From Apodemus sylvaticus (taxonomy: Eukaryota > Chordata > Mammalia > Rodentia > Muridae): 64,000 bases of DNA. The notes below the pieces were generated by a model that saw nothing but the letters and a program-made list of their open reading frames with translations, made no database searches and was not told where the DNA came from. Shown here piece by piece: positions 14,223-25,525 of this stretch. The position numbers and the translations under genes were made by a program. The number at the start of each line of letters is the position of its first letter. Within the stretch, counting starts at the first letter, position 1. Location of the stretch: NCBI RefSeq assembly GCF_947179515.1, contig NC_067495.1, forward strand, positions 27,171,913 to 27,235,912. Reading direction: 5' to 3'.

Positions 14223-15080
14223 TTCTTATAACCTGATTTATCTCAAGTACTTTGTCATAGTAGCAGAAAACAAACATACCATTCAACCTCAAACAAAAGC
14301 AGCATGCATTTGAGTCTCTTGTCACATCACTTTTTGCAATGATGCTAGTTGTTTTGCTACATGATCATTTTGGCCTTGTCAGAATGATTTTCAAGGCCAC
14401 TAGAACATCACCATGGGCTCATGTGGCAGCACAGACCACTCACATTAATATACTCCCACAACCTTTGGCAGTCCAGCCTGGAAAACATCAAAATGGCCTT
14501 GGGCTACAGTATATAACACAGATATCCACATGGTTTTTGGAGATAATATAGGCCACAGACATTAAGATAGACCAGGCTGCAGTATTATCTCAGATGCAGA
14601 CATGGGCAAGTTATTTACAGGGGAATTTAAGAGCATAGCATTCTTAAAGATGAGTAGAGATGTTTTCAGATAAAAATATTATTATGCAGCATTTCAATAA
14701 AAAGTTAAGTTTGTTTCTCTTTAACTAAGATATCCTGATATAGTAGTTTTAGTGTGTAAACTCTTGGCACATGAGCCGATGCTAACATTTCAAAATGTTA
14801 ACTTACTGATGCTTAAATAATCTCATACCCTGCTAAATTTTGTTTCTTTTTTATCATCTGGTTATCCAAATTGCATGTAGAAAAATATTTAATGGGCAAT
14901 ACAAAGATCAATTGGAAAAAAATAAAATCATCCATTACTCTTCTTTTTTTTTTCTTCAGGGTGATAACTGTGGCTACACTGTGCTGAATCAGCTAGAGTT
15001 TTACATAGTAAAGTATGAGCTAAGGTCAGTTGGGCATTCATTCAGTAAATTATATGTGCTCTACATCAGAAAGGATGTTT
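14223..15080. other. Single-copy noncoding DNA
   Basis: No gene or repeat is recognised. A short T run lies at about 14944-14955. The 127-residue open frame from 14840 lacks any family resemblance and runs into a repeat, so it is treated as chance. Confidence 0.5.
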
Positions 15081-15640
15081 TGATGATTAGTCTTGATTGT
15101 CAAATATATTGGCTCAAGGAAACACTTAGGACATTAATAAAGCATCCCTCTGGGAGTGCTGGGAGTGTTTCCAATGATATTAGATCATACAGCTATGGTA
15201 TAATCAATGGATTAATCCTCTGATGGATTCATAATATGATGGCATTATTAGAAGGTGAGGAAAAGTAGGAGATAGGGCATAGGTAGAAGAAGTGGGTCAC
15301 TGAAGATATATTCTGGAAATGCATTTTCAGTCCATAGCTCCTCTCTCCTCTTCCTCCTCTTCCTCCTCTTCCTCCTCTTCCTCCTCTTCCTGTTCTCTAC
15401 TTATTTTCTCTTTTCCCTTCTTCCCTCCATGCCCCAGCCCTCTCTTTCTTTTGCCATTCCTTTCCTTGCCATGTCTCTTTCCTTATACATGCACTGCTGC
15501 TATAATGTTCTACCTTGGATTCACAATCACATTCTAAAAGAGTCAACCAGCCATTGGCTAAATCACCTGAACCTCTGGCCCCAAATGAATCTTTCTTTAA
15601 GTTGATTATTTTATATATTTTGTGAAATTGTGGAAGCATT
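15081..15640 (+). mobile_element. MaLR-like LTR containing a (CTCTTC)n tract
   Basis: The segment begins with GATTAGTCTTGATTGTCAA and contains a conserved block at 15190-15260 (TAATCAATGGATTAATCCTC, then GGATTCATAATATGATGGC). It then passes through a pyrimidine-rich centre and an AAATGAATCTTTCTTTAAG block near its end. This order is that of a rodent MaLR-type LTR on the + strand. The microsatellite at 15340-15392 has expanded within its pyrimidine-rich part. Confidence 0.6.
15340..15392. repeat. (CTCTTC)-type microsatellite
   Basis: CTCTTCCTC units repeat over about 50 bp. The tract sits inside the LTR-like element that surrounds it and encodes a meaningless Ser run in one frame. Confidence 0.9.
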
Positions 15641-15642
15641 GT

Positions 15643-15888
15643 GAGGCAGGATCTAGTTGGAGGAAATGTCCTTGAAGAGATATGTCTTATCCTGTTTCAT
15701 TCCTGTATTCCCCTCTTCTCTGCTTTCTGTCTCAGGAGCATGTAAAGGCTCTGTTCTGACACAACCTCCATATCATGTTGGACTGATATTCCTGAAATCA
15801 TGAATAAATAAAGAGTGTTTCTCTTGGTTTTTCATCTAATCAAGCATTTTGTTACTGCAATAAGAGAAGTAAGCAAATTACTTCATCA
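15643..15888 (+). mobile_element. Partial MaLR-like LTR, adjacent to the previous one
   Basis: A second partial LTR follows directly. It shows AGGCAGGATCTAGTTGGAGG, an AATAAATAAAG polyadenylation-like block near 15804, and an ending GTTACTGCAATAAGAGAAGTAAGC that resembles the MaLR 3' terminus. It could instead be a continuation of the preceding element, and the boundary is not certain. Confidence 0.45.
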
Positions 15889-16000
15889 CAGCTCTGAGAA
15901 GAGTAAAGAAATACAGGGACCATTCTTAAAAGGCACACAAATAACAAGAATAAGCAACTATTGAATGTTCAGCTGTATATGAAACTTCTTATCACAAATG

Positions 16001-16041
<41 letters not shown>

Positions 16042-17084
16042 CTCAAATAACATTGAAGAAGAGGAGTTGGGCATGCCATGGCTGTTATACACATGAACGT
16101 TTCACAGTTGTAACCACAACTGAACAAGACTTGCAAAAATCAACCCAATTAATAGTTCTAGCATGGATAAAGTATTCCCAAGACCCCATTATTACATGAG
16201 GAGCCATGGATAGTTAATAGCTTCTTGGAAAAGGAGAGTCACTCACTATGCCTTGGTAGTATAGCTGCTAGTAGGTTTCCCTGTACCCATTTGTATATGG
16301 GCAGAATTAATGGAACTTAGTGGGTTATTTTTTAAAAGAGAGAGAAAATAATGCTGTGAAGGAGATGTGTTGTTGGAGCCAGAAGGAGTTGAAAGGAGAG
16401 CATGGGGGTATATGTGATCAAGATACATTGTGATTTTGTGTGTGTGTGTGTGTGTGTGTGTGCATGAATTTTAAAATCAACCATGCTTATACTCCAATTT
16501 TAAAGTAAAGGTAATTCAACATGTTTTAAAGTGTGGCATGGAGATAAAATAAGACAACATAGGTGTCTAAATAAAACAATATACAAAATGAAATGTACAA
16601 ATGATGTGAAATCTTGTAAATCCTTAAGCTTCACAATTTTTACACTTAACAACATTCCTGTACATGGGTAGTCCTGTAGCAAAACTTGGCTAGTAATCCA
16701 GAATGTGTTACAGATGGCAACGTTAGAAGTTTATTTTCAGTAATGAAAATCCACACTTCCTGTGGAGTCGTGAAAGCTGTATTAGTAGAAGTCAATGGGT
16801 TAATGTTATTTATAGTGAAGTAAATTGAGCTAGAGGTAAAGGATTAGATGTGAAATGAACTGACAAAGGGACCAAAAAGGAACAAGAAAACTACCGAAAG
16901 AAAAAGCTAGAATGTACTTTTATAAGTTCATAATAGCGAAATCATTTCTAAAATCTATAAGACAAAATATTTGAATAAAGTTGAATTTTCTTCTATATCA
17001 TATTAAAACAAAAACTGATAACTGAAGAATATTTACAAAATATGTAGGTGACAATTCCTTTTAAATTATAAAGATAAACAATAT
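15889..17084. other. Single-copy DNA with (CA)n and (TG)n tracts
   Basis: Two dinucleotide microsatellites are the only clear features: (CA)n at about 16005-16036, preceded by a short CGCG-containing start, and (TG)n at about 16437-16463. Otherwise no gene or repeat is recognised. Confidence 0.7.
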
Positions 17085-17444
17085 ACAGCTCTGGGGATTG
17101 GACAAAGCAGTTAAGAGCATGAAGTGTAAACTAAGCTTAGTGGTACATGCCTTTAATTCCAGGACAACCTGGTCAACAGACTGAGTTCCAAGACAGCCAG
17201 GGCTATACAGAGAAACCCTGTTTCAGAGCAAACAAAAGCAAAAGAATATTACCCCCTCCCAAAAAAGAACACTTGCTCTTGCAAAGGATCTGGGTCCAAT
17301 CCCACATTAGGTGGCTCACTAGTGCCTGTAACTCTAATTGCAGTGGATATAATGTCCATTCTGGCTTCCTCAGGTACCAGACAGAAATGTGGTATACATC
17401 CATCCATGCAAACAAAACATTCAAACACATTAAATAAATAAATA

Positions 17445-17445
<1 letters not shown>
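17085..17445 (+). mobile_element. B2/B3-type SINE split by a B1 insertion
   Basis: The left piece (about 17085-17120) has the CAGTTAAGAGCA start of a tRNA-derived B2/B3 SINE. The matching continuation starts near 17270 with ACTTGCTCTTGCAAAGGATCTG and runs on to a TAAATAAA tail. The B1 at 17129-17265 separates them, so the B1 arrived later. Such SINEs are transcribed by RNA polymerase III and mobilised by L1 proteins. This copy is old and diverged. Confidence 0.75.
17129..17265 (+). mobile_element. B1 SINE, internally deleted
   Basis: This is a 7SL RNA-derived B1 copy on the + strand, recognised by GTGGTACATGCCTTTAATTCC and GACAGCCAGGGCTATACAG followed by an A-rich tail. The central CACTTGGGAGGCAGAGGCAG block seen in complete copies is missing, a deletion of roughly 35-40 bp. 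The element sits inside a B2/B3 SINE. Confidence 0.88.

Positions 17446-17489
<44 letters not shown>
17434..17489. repeat. (TAAA)n followed by (TA)n microsatellite
   Basis: Three to four TAAA units pass into about 20 TA units. The tract is continuous with the A-rich tail of the SINE to the left and probably grew from it. Confidence 0.95.
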
Positions 17490-17491
<2 letters not shown>

Positions 17492-18391
17492 CACCTCAAT
17501 AAAAAGCAGAGTGAGTGTACAATTAATTTACAAAATGAAAAAAAAATGTCCTAAAGGTCAACTTTTGAAATTATACTTAGACTCACTAAAAACTAATAAA
17601 TTTCAGACAACAACCAAAAAGCCCAAATTCAAATATAAAAAACATTTCTTCAATGGAGGCTAAACAGTATCTTAAAATTATACAACTTCACATACTTTGG
17701 AGAGAAATGTGAATTCATTTAAACTTTTATAGGTCACATTGACAATGTGTGTTATCTGATGTCATATTTGTAATAACACAGAGGCATGTAACTGCTTATA
17801 TATCCACTGCTAATTCTATATACTCAAATTATTTACCAGTCTACCTACATCCATGTGTCCTTTCCAGCACAACTCCATGAGGTAGGGAGTCCCAATAAGA
17901 CCATCAACTCTATCTGCCCCCCAAATGTACATCAATAAGGAATTTAGTGAGCAAGACTGGTTACTATAGGTTTGTTTTCATAGTTTCTCAGCATTGGTAC
18001 TCCTAACATTTGGGCCATTAGTCATTCTTGTTTCTTAATGTGGTTCAACACCCATTCAGTATCATCTTCTTTTTAGGTGGGAAATGAGAAATTCCTACAG
18101 ACTTTGCTGTCCTTTGATGAATAGACAAAAGTTTTTCTTCTATCCTCAGCTGTGAATCTCTGATTAAAATGATTATGATGCAATATATTTAATAAGAATA
18201 TATCAGAGTCACACATATTGACATGGAAAGACAACCACTATATTTTGTAAAAACTAAGTAGGCAATGAATATTATTGTACATTATCTGATTTCCATAAAT
18301 AAAATATCATTGAATAATCATCTGTGAATAATTGCTACTATGTCCCTAGGAAAAAATTATTACTAAGAATGCTAATGAATTAGCATTTGGT
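17490..18391. other. Single-copy AT-rich DNA up to the assembly gap
   Basis: No gene or repeat is recognised. A small palindrome, AATGCTAAT-GA-ATTAGCATT at 18368-18387, lies 4 bp before the gap. Confidence 0.5.
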
Positions 18392-18591
18392 NNNNNNNNN
18401 NNNNNNNNNNNNNNNNNNNNNNNNNNNNNNNNNNNNNNNNNNNNNNNNNNNNNNNNNNNNNNNNNNNNNNNNNNNNNNNNNNNNNNNNNNNNNNNNNNNN
18501 NNNNNNNNNNNNNNNNNNNNNNNNNNNNNNNNNNNNNNNNNNNNNNNNNNNNNNNNNNNNNNNNNNNNNNNNNNNNNNNNNNNNNNNNNNN
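18392..18591. other. Assembly gap of exactly 200 N
   Basis: Two hundred N characters give a round-number placeholder, so the true distance between the flanks is unknown. Open frames that appear to cross it are artefacts. Confidence 1.
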
Positions 18592-19289
18592 TGATACAAA
18601 TTATATTTTGGCATTAATAATAATGTTATCCACTTTGTATCCTTTTTGGAAGACCTGGTAGAATTTGGATCATGGCATATTCCTTCAGATCTATTTCTAT
18701 TTCTGTTCAGATGGAATTCAAAGATTTGGTTCACATTTGATTGTGCAATGAGCTGGCTTATAAGATGGTCCATTTTGATTCCCATTTCCTGCTCATCGCA
18801 TCTCTCAACCTTGAGTACTCTCCTCCATTAAACTTAGATAAGAGTTAGTATCTTGATGCTAATGAATAGACTAATAGAATTTACATCAACAAATTGCTAT
18901 TATTGCCTTTTTAACTTACATACTTTGCTAAAGAAAGCTGCCATATTGGAAATACACCACAAGGAACTGATGATGTCCTTGAGCAAACTGCTAGCCACCA
19001 AAGATCTAATCTTTCATGTAACAGCCATTGTCATAACAATCATGTGAGTCTAGAAGTAGATCTTTCCTCATTTGAGCTTCATCAAGATCATATTTTGGTT
19101 GATGTCATGTATAGCAGAGTTCCAGAGCCAGAAGAATCACTGTTTGAATTTAAGATCCATGTAAACCATGTGCTGCTTTAGTGTGTTAAGTTTAGAATAA
19201 TACATTACACAGAACTAGGTAAATAATACAGGCTGAGATGGAAGGCACTAGGGTTTGAACATCTGATTTTAGATAGACACTAGCATTGA
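18592..19289. other. Single-copy noncoding DNA
   Basis: No gene or known repeat is recognised between the gap and the L1 3' end at 19290. Confidence 0.5.
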
Positions 19290-19504
19290 ACTGTGAATCA
19301 TACTGCAAAAGGAGCTAGCTAGGCCTGACCACCCAGTGTAGGTAGGTGGGGGGAGCACTCTCATACAGGCAAAGGGAGTGCAGATGGCAGATATGGGAGG
19401 GGTGGTGGCAAAGGGGTAACCGGGAAGTGGGATATCATGGGATGGGGGGTTGGTGCAGGGGGTAACCAGGAAGTGGGCTATCATTTGAGATGTAAACAAA
19501 TTGA
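19290..19504 (+). mobile_element. 5'-truncated L1, 3' UTR only
   Basis: The segment reads AGCTAGCTAGGCCTGACCACC, a G-rich tract, a duplicated GGGTAACCAGGAAGTGGG-type block (about 19414 and 19461) and ATCATTTGAGATGTAAACAAA. This is the typical end of a murine L1 3' UTR on the + strand. Where a poly(A) tail would follow, the sequence passes into the GAA tract. Confidence 0.8.
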
Positions 19505-20007
19505 ATGAAGAAGAAGACGAAGAAGAAGAAGAAGAAGAAGAAGAAGAAGAAGAAGAAGAAGAAGAAGAAGAAGAAGAAGAGAAGAAGAAGAAGAAGATGA
19601 AGAAGAAGAAGAAGAAGAAGAAGAAGAAGAAGAAGAAGAAGAAGAAGAAGAAGAAGAAGAAGAAGAAGAAGAAGAGAAGAAGAAGAGAAGAAGAAGAAGA
19701 AGAAGAAGAAGAAGAAGAAGAAGAAGAAGAAGAAGAAGAAGAAGAAGAAGAGAAGAAGAAGAGAAGAAGAAGAAGAAGAAGAAGAAGAAGAAGAAGAAGA
19801 AGAAGAAGAAGAAGAAGAAGAAGAAGAAGAAGAGGAGGAGGAGGAGGAGGAGGAGGAGGAGGAGGACGAGGAGGACGAGGAGGACGAGGAGGACGAGGAG
19901 GAGGAGGAGGAGGAGAAGAAGAAGAAGAAGAAGAAGAAGAAGAAGAAGAAGAAGAAGAAGAAGAAGAAGAAGAAGAAGAAGAAGAAGAAGAAGAAGAAGA
20001 AGAAGAA
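19505..20007. repeat. 503-bp (GAA)n tract with a (GGA)n/(GACGAG)n core
   Basis: This is an almost uninterrupted purine tract of GAA units. Positions about 19832-19915 change to GGA units with regular GAC interruptions (19865-19897), then GAA resumes. The whole strand is purine, apart from a T and a few C bases. The long acidic or basic open frames here are products of the triplet repeat, not genes. It starts directly at the L1 3' end to its left, so it probably arose from that tail. Confidence 0.98.
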
Positions 20008-21254
20008 ACAATCTAGAAATAGAACTTATAGTTCTATCCAAGGAAAAAAAGGGGATTAGCTAAATATGCCAGACTATGAAGAGAAAGAACATCCAAGGTT
20101 GTGAAGGGAGTCTGTGGCAAGTGAATCAGGCTCTGGAAAGTCAAGCAAATCTAGTTTCAAATGTGTTAATCATACAGCAAGGCCAAGGCCTGACAGATTT
20201 GACCAATAGAGACATGAATCCTTTTAAAATCCAGACCATTGAGTAAATGGACCTTAAGAGGAAGAAGAACTAAAGACACCAGCTTGCCATAGCCATTAAA
20301 TGAAGAAACATTGAAATCTAGTTGGTGACATGACAGCAGCATTAATGGTTGGACATCTTCATGTCCAAAGATGAAAATCATTTTGCATTGGTATCAGTTA
20401 TCCAGAAATCAATGCTGTCAATTAACTCCCATGGGTTCAGAAGCAGATAACTGAAAAGATGTACTTTTCCACTTATGTTTATTTTTTCCCTGATATCATT
20501 GTTCAAGCACTATAAGAGCACTAGCTCATTCAAGACTCTTGATAATGATGTAAGAGTGATTGTGCTGTTACCAGCATTTGGCAAAGAAGAATGTGAGGGA
20601 ATCTTGAAACTCAACAGCCAGTCTTGCTCACTCTAAGTGAGCAGAATCTGTATTGAGGGACAGAAGCATATTTGGTCTCTATGATAAGCTAATTAGCTTG
20701 CTGAGACATGGACCAAAGAGAGGAATGATAAAAAGGAGGGAAATCCCAGCTATTGAAATCAGCAGAAAGGATGAAATCCAGATGCCCAGGCTGGTCTTCA
20801 CATTCAGTAGCTGCAGCGTTTGCTGTCCTCTGTGAGGCCAGACAGATAGGAAAAGGAAAAATGAAACTTGATCAGTGGCCATATCCAGATCCAAAAATAA
20901 AAGCACTGAACAGCTGACAATCCTGACAGTAAACGACCTACAGAATGTTTAAGTACAGCTAAGGAAGCCAAACTTCCCCTTAGGACAACCAAATGGACAC
21001 TCTCCATACTGATGAATTTGCGTTGCTAACCTGGAGGGCATTTACTTTACAGAGACAGGAAATTCTAAAATTCCTCACCTGACATGGAATATACTCTCCC
21101 TAAAGCCATGTTCACCAATGAAGACACTTTGCAATGTAAGGAACAGTTGAAGTCTTATGATTATTTTTTTCATAACTAGACAGTGAAGGTGCTACATTTT
21201 AATAGGCTGAGGTCAAAGATGTTGCTACCATCCTGCCACGTGTAGTGTCATTAC
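20008..21254. other. Single-copy DNA with a possible MIR SINE
   Basis: At about 20515-20650 the order CTCATTCAAGACTCTTGATAA, then ATGTGAGGGAATCTTG, AACAGCCAG and AAGTGAGCAGAATCTG resembles the core and end of the ancient tRNA-derived SINE MIR on the + strand. The divergence is high. No gene is recognised in the remainder. Confidence 0.4.
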
Positions 21255-21269
21255 AAGAAAAAATATGTG

Positions 21270-21426
21270 ACTGGGAAGTGGTGGTACATGCCTTTAATCC
21301 CAGCACTTGGGAGGCAGAGGCAGGCAAATTTCAGAGCTTGAGGCTAGCCTGGTCTACAGAGTGAGTTCCAGGACAGCCAGGGCTATAACAAAGAAAACCT
21401 GTCTTGAAAAAGCCAAGAAAAAGAAA
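21270..21426 (+). mobile_element. B1 SINE with 15-bp TSD
   Basis: This is a complete B1 on the + strand, from GGTGGTACATGCCTTTAATC through CACTTGGGAGGCAGAGGCAG to GACAGCCAGGGCTATAAC, with an AAGAAAA-type tail. The 15-mer AAGAAAAAATATGTG flanks it exactly at 21255-21269 and 21427-21441. This TSD shows L1-mediated insertion and a fairly recent date, although the body carries several substitutions. Confidence 0.95.
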
Positions 21427-21441
21427 AAGAAAAAATATGTG

Positions 21442-22224
21442 GTTTGGAAATTCTACCTATGGAGGGGAGTTGCTGAACATCTACAGAGGGAGGAGAAGGG
21501 GAATATTGGTGGTTATAAAACTAGACATCAGGTATATAATCTGTCAGTGAAATAAGTTCTTCAAAATAGTCAACAAGATGGCTCAATTGCATCCTGAAGG
21601 GTTTCGAGCTTAAAATATTGGATTTACACATTAGAAAATGCAGACATCTGGCTCATAGCTGGAACCAATAACTGAGAATCGTGTCATGAAATGTCGAATC
21701 TAAACAACTTTCATTCACCTATCTGCTATATCCTCAATCAACAACTTGGATCATCAGGCACCTTGCAAAATGTCAGACACTCATTTTTCTGGCTACTAAG
21801 TAGACACAGAAATATGGAAAACCTGAGGTGCTTGATTATTCAGCAGCAAAATTGATTCACTGAGAGCCCGCAAGCATAACCACTTTAACTTAACAGGTGC
21901 ATTAGGATAATTTGAACTGCATAATAGCAAAGCCAAAGGGCCATTCAGTCCTTGACAGATATAAACAAGCCCAAGAAATTTAAAAAGAACAAGCTACCCA
22001 GAATAAAAACTGAAACATATGTTGAAAGAAATAAAATAATCTTACCTGAGAAAAGACCTCAACATACCAACATTTAAAAAGAGAGAGGAAAAAGATTTTT
22101 GAAGAGTAAGCCATACCTGACTTAAATGTTTCCAAGGTAGTGCCAGGATACCAACAAAGCCTGGTTAATTTAATACAACTTTCTACAGTGGGATGTATGA
22201 AGACTAACCCAATCCTTTCTTTCC
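21442..22224. other. Single-copy noncoding DNA
   Basis: No gene or repeat is recognised. The sequence is AT-rich with only short chance frames. Confidence 0.5.
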
Positions 22225-23840
22225 TTTAGTTTTTGATGTTTTGAGAATTTCATACATGAATTCCTTGCATCATTTTTACACCTCTCTTGCCCTCTCCAAC
22301 TCCTCCCATTTCCCCTACTTCCTCTCAAATTTATGACTTCATCATTAATTATTGTTGTTCAATGTGTGTGCATGTGCATATGTGTGTGTGTGTGTGTGTA
22401 CAACTTACTGACTTCATTTTTGTGGCTTGAATGTATATGTGATTGGAGTAGCCAGTTAGATAAGATGTCAAGATATCATCCTTGGAAAAGACGGATTCTT
22501 TCTCTCAGCAGTTATTAATTCTCCATAGCTGTACATCTTTAAGTGAAGCCTTGTAAAAATTCATATTTGCACATCAACTGATGTTGTCATTGTGCTGGAC
22601 TTGATTATGCAATCATATTGCAGAGCTTTCATGGGTACAGCTTCCCTGTCATAACTAAAAGACGCTATTTTTCTGCAGACATTCTGGTCTTCTGGGCCTT
22701 ATAATCTATATTTAGCCACTTCTGCAATGCTTTCTGAGCCTTAGGTGAAAGGGTTGTATTGTGGGTGTATTAATTGAAAATGAACACTCCATGGTCAGTT
22801 GTTCTCTGCACTTTGACCACATGTGCATGTTTGTAATGATCTCCATCTGCTGCAAAAAGAAACTTCTTTGGTCAAGGGTGAGAGCTTCACTTATTTGTGG
22901 GTATAAGGATAAGTATTTAGAATATGGTTAGAAATTATGTTGGTTTAGACAAATGGCAGTAGTAGTTTCTCCTTTAGGGTCCATAACCTAACCAGCCACC
23001 AGTAGGTAGCTAGGTTTCCAGTATCAGTCATGAATTTCTTCCTACTTGGTGAGACTTGGGTCCAATTAGATGTCGGTTGTTAGCTGTAAGATAAAAGTTC
23101 CACTATAAAATAGCTTGCTCTGCTGGTCATTATTGTAATTCATGACCTTTGAAGCTAGATTGGACTACTGATTGCTTTCCTCCATTGGCAGCTTGCATAG
23201 AACCTTCAGATTCCACTAGAACTAGTCTACATGGAGGAGACTTCCAGATCAGTTCCAGACTGATTTTTTCAGCTCCTATGTCTGAGGTATATGGTGTCTT
23301 CAGCAATAGGGCCTTATCTTCAAATTCAGGGAGGCAAACATGAACAACAGTGGCCTATGTTGTTTTGGGAGTCTGTTGGACATACCTGACAAACAGACCA
23401 AAGGGGAGTTTCCCATATTGGGATTTTGTTTTCTTTTCTTTTTTTAAAGGTGGTCTGTGGCTCTTGAGAGCAGCATTATCATCCCATGTGGCCATGTGGC
23501 ATAACTGCATTTAAACTATATGTGGCATATAGATATATTTTAAGTACACATAAAATAAAGTTTCCCTATACCCTTTTCAAACATCCTTACTATTATTTAC
23601 CCTTCCCCTTCCTCCATCTTGGTATTACCCTCTCTCCTTCCTCCCAGGTAAAATCTTCCCGACATTGTTCCTATTCCCCTTTCAAGGTATCCTGAGTCCT
23701 GCTGTCTCCTCTCTAAAGATGCTCTCCTGTCATCACAGTGTGACCCCTTCTTACTGTCCTATTTTTGCAGTTACTCCAGGTAATTTATTCATATCTAAAG
23801 ATTCTGAGCCAGGTTCCAAATTTCACATCTCCTTGAAAGG
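22225..23840 (-). mobile_element. Old rodent L1-type 3' end, long 3' UTR
   Basis: The left edge is pyrimidine-rich (CCTCTCTTGCCCTCTCCAAC, then a (TG)n at about 22367-22400). The middle contains blocks I recall from a long, abundant rodent repeat: CTCTCAGCAGTTATTAATTC, TCAACTGATGTTGTCATTGT, GCTTCCCTGTCATAACTAAA, ATCTGCTGCAAAAAGAAACT and GGGTATAAGGATAAGTATTT. A second copy of its left part is at 47080-47648. I assign it to the old L1 3' UTR group by recall. No reading frame survives. The right boundary is approximate. Confidence 0.6.
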
Positions 23841-25099
23841 TGGAGGAATTCATTTGTCATCTTCTTATGTCTATTTCACAAACCTTCATCTTAAATGTAT
23901 ATGCATAAGGTACCATCTAACAGGAAGACACTGACCTTTCATTGTAAAAATAAAAAGATGGACATCTTAATTGTTCCCATTATGGTTTCTAGAAAACAAG
24001 AACAGGAGATTTGGACAGCAGCCACCCAGTCAGTCCTGGGAAAAAATTCTCATCATTTTATCCTTCTATGCATAGCAAAATGACAATGGAATGGGTATTT
24101 ATTGAAAGCTCCATAATAACAGACATTTAGAGTACAGCCAATTTTTATACTTTTCTATACTTTTATTCTATTCTCTAAGGACAGAGGATTAGGTTGCTTG
24201 CACTTAAAAACACTAGAAAACACTTCAGTATTACACTTGGAAGGAAATTTGAAGCAAATTCTTCAACAAGAAGAATGAAATTGCAAAAATTTTGGTGCCA
24301 CTATATAGATCCCCAAAAGACATTTGTTTACAGGATGACAGCTAAATCAAGACAACAAAGCATTGCATGCACTGATTGTAGCCAGGAGCATGTACTTGTA
24401 GTGACTTAAGTGTTTTGCCATGCCTCTCATCTCAGTGGCTGGATATGAAGGAGTCACAAGTACTAATTCTGGAGTTACAAATAACTTCTAGCCATTAGGC
24501 AAATCCACAGTTACTGAGAAATAAGTGTATAGCATCATATTTAACCTTGCAAAAGTGGCCTTGCCACTACTTTTCTTTATAAAGAATAGATTCTGAGCAG
24601 TTAACTACCTTTCTGAAAACTGATTAGTGCTGGATCTGCTGGTGATCAACTACTGGGTTGTTATCACACTGTGGAATCCATTAAAAGTCACCCAACAGCA
24701 GTTGAGAGGCAAGATAATGAAGAATAGCAGTAGAACCCATACAAGCAGTCATCAAGAGTCCTGTTTGCAGTCATAAAAGGGAAGTTCACAGAGAGTCTCT
24801 TGGTTTCCTGAAACAGCACGAAATGTTTGAGGGAAGAATTTGTTTCTTTCAATTCTTCCAGGAGCCATTCTCACATAGATCTCAAAACCTTCAGCCATCT
24901 TACATGCTCAAGACTGCTTTTAGATGGAAAATTATTAGCTTTCAGGTTTGCTAAATAGCAAATTGGTCAGCACATTTAGAGCTCATGTTGGTTAGAACAA
25001 ACAGAGATCACTTACAGTTAGGTTACTATAGCAATCTCTTCCCACTTCACCTCCTCGTGATCATTTTAGTTTGCCAGCTTCCTTGAAGCCCAAGCCAGC
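23841..25099. other. Single-copy noncoding DNA
   Basis: No gene is recognised. The segment may begin with the last poorly conserved part of the repeat to its left. The rest has no feature I can name. Confidence 0.45.
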
Positions 25100-25382
25100 T
25101 TTATCATGAGATTCTGAGAGATGATTCTGAGAGACTACTTCCTAGAAACAATGTTTAGAGACAATGCTTGCCCCCTGAGAGACCGTTCCCCGGAGACAAT
25201 GTTTGCCCCCTCATACACCCTCCCTACATCCTGTTTGTTTTCCTTTATATTGCAGTGAGTAAAACAATAAAATTTGACAGCTTGATCAGAATACTGTCTT
25301 GCTGTCCATCTCTTAGTCTCTTGTCTCCCATTCTCTCCTAGGTGGTTCAGGGACCCTGTTGACTGTCCTGCGGGTAGGGACA
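25100..25382 (+). mobile_element. LTR of an endogenous retrovirus (ERVK-like), solo
   Basis: The right part reads AATAAAATTTGACAGCTTGA, then a pyrimidine-rich stretch, GTGGTTCAGGGACCCTGTTG and GGGTAGGGACA. That order (polyadenylation signal, then a CT-rich R/U5-like part ending in CA) is LTR-like. Its left part holds a tandem block, GAGACAATGYTTGCCCCCT, at 25158 and 25193 (35-bp offset), resembling U3 repeats. No primer-binding site or internal region follows, so it is a solo LTR. The 5' boundary and family are uncertain. Confidence 0.5.
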
Positions 25383-25427
25383 CAGTTCCAGGTTAAAAAC
25401 AATACTGCTTCATAATTACCACTGACC

Positions 25428-25525
25428 TCTCCTTTCACCTTTACACGAGCTCTAGGAATTGAATGCAGGTTGACAGACATGACATCAAGGGCCTTTGTCC
25501 TCTGTTCTGTCTTGTAAGCCCGGTT
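25428..25525 (-). mobile_element. B3/B4-type SINE fragment
   Basis: On the + strand the text CTAGGAATTGAATGCAGGTTGACAG followed by ATCAAGGGCCTTTGTCCTCTG corresponds to the complement of a tRNA-derived rodent SINE around its B box. Only about 100 bp remain, without a clear tail. Confidence 0.55.

Noticed and set aside
14840..15223. A 127-residue open frame
   Set aside because: It runs into a MaLR-like LTR and has no recognisable domain or coding bias.
18372..18785. Open frames crossing the gap
   Set aside because: They consist of unknown residues over 200 N and are artefacts.
19481..20041. Long open frames (171-186 residues) of Glu/Lys/Arg or Leu/Phe/Ser runs
   Set aside because: They are translations of the GAA/GGA microsatellite in different frames and have no gene structure.
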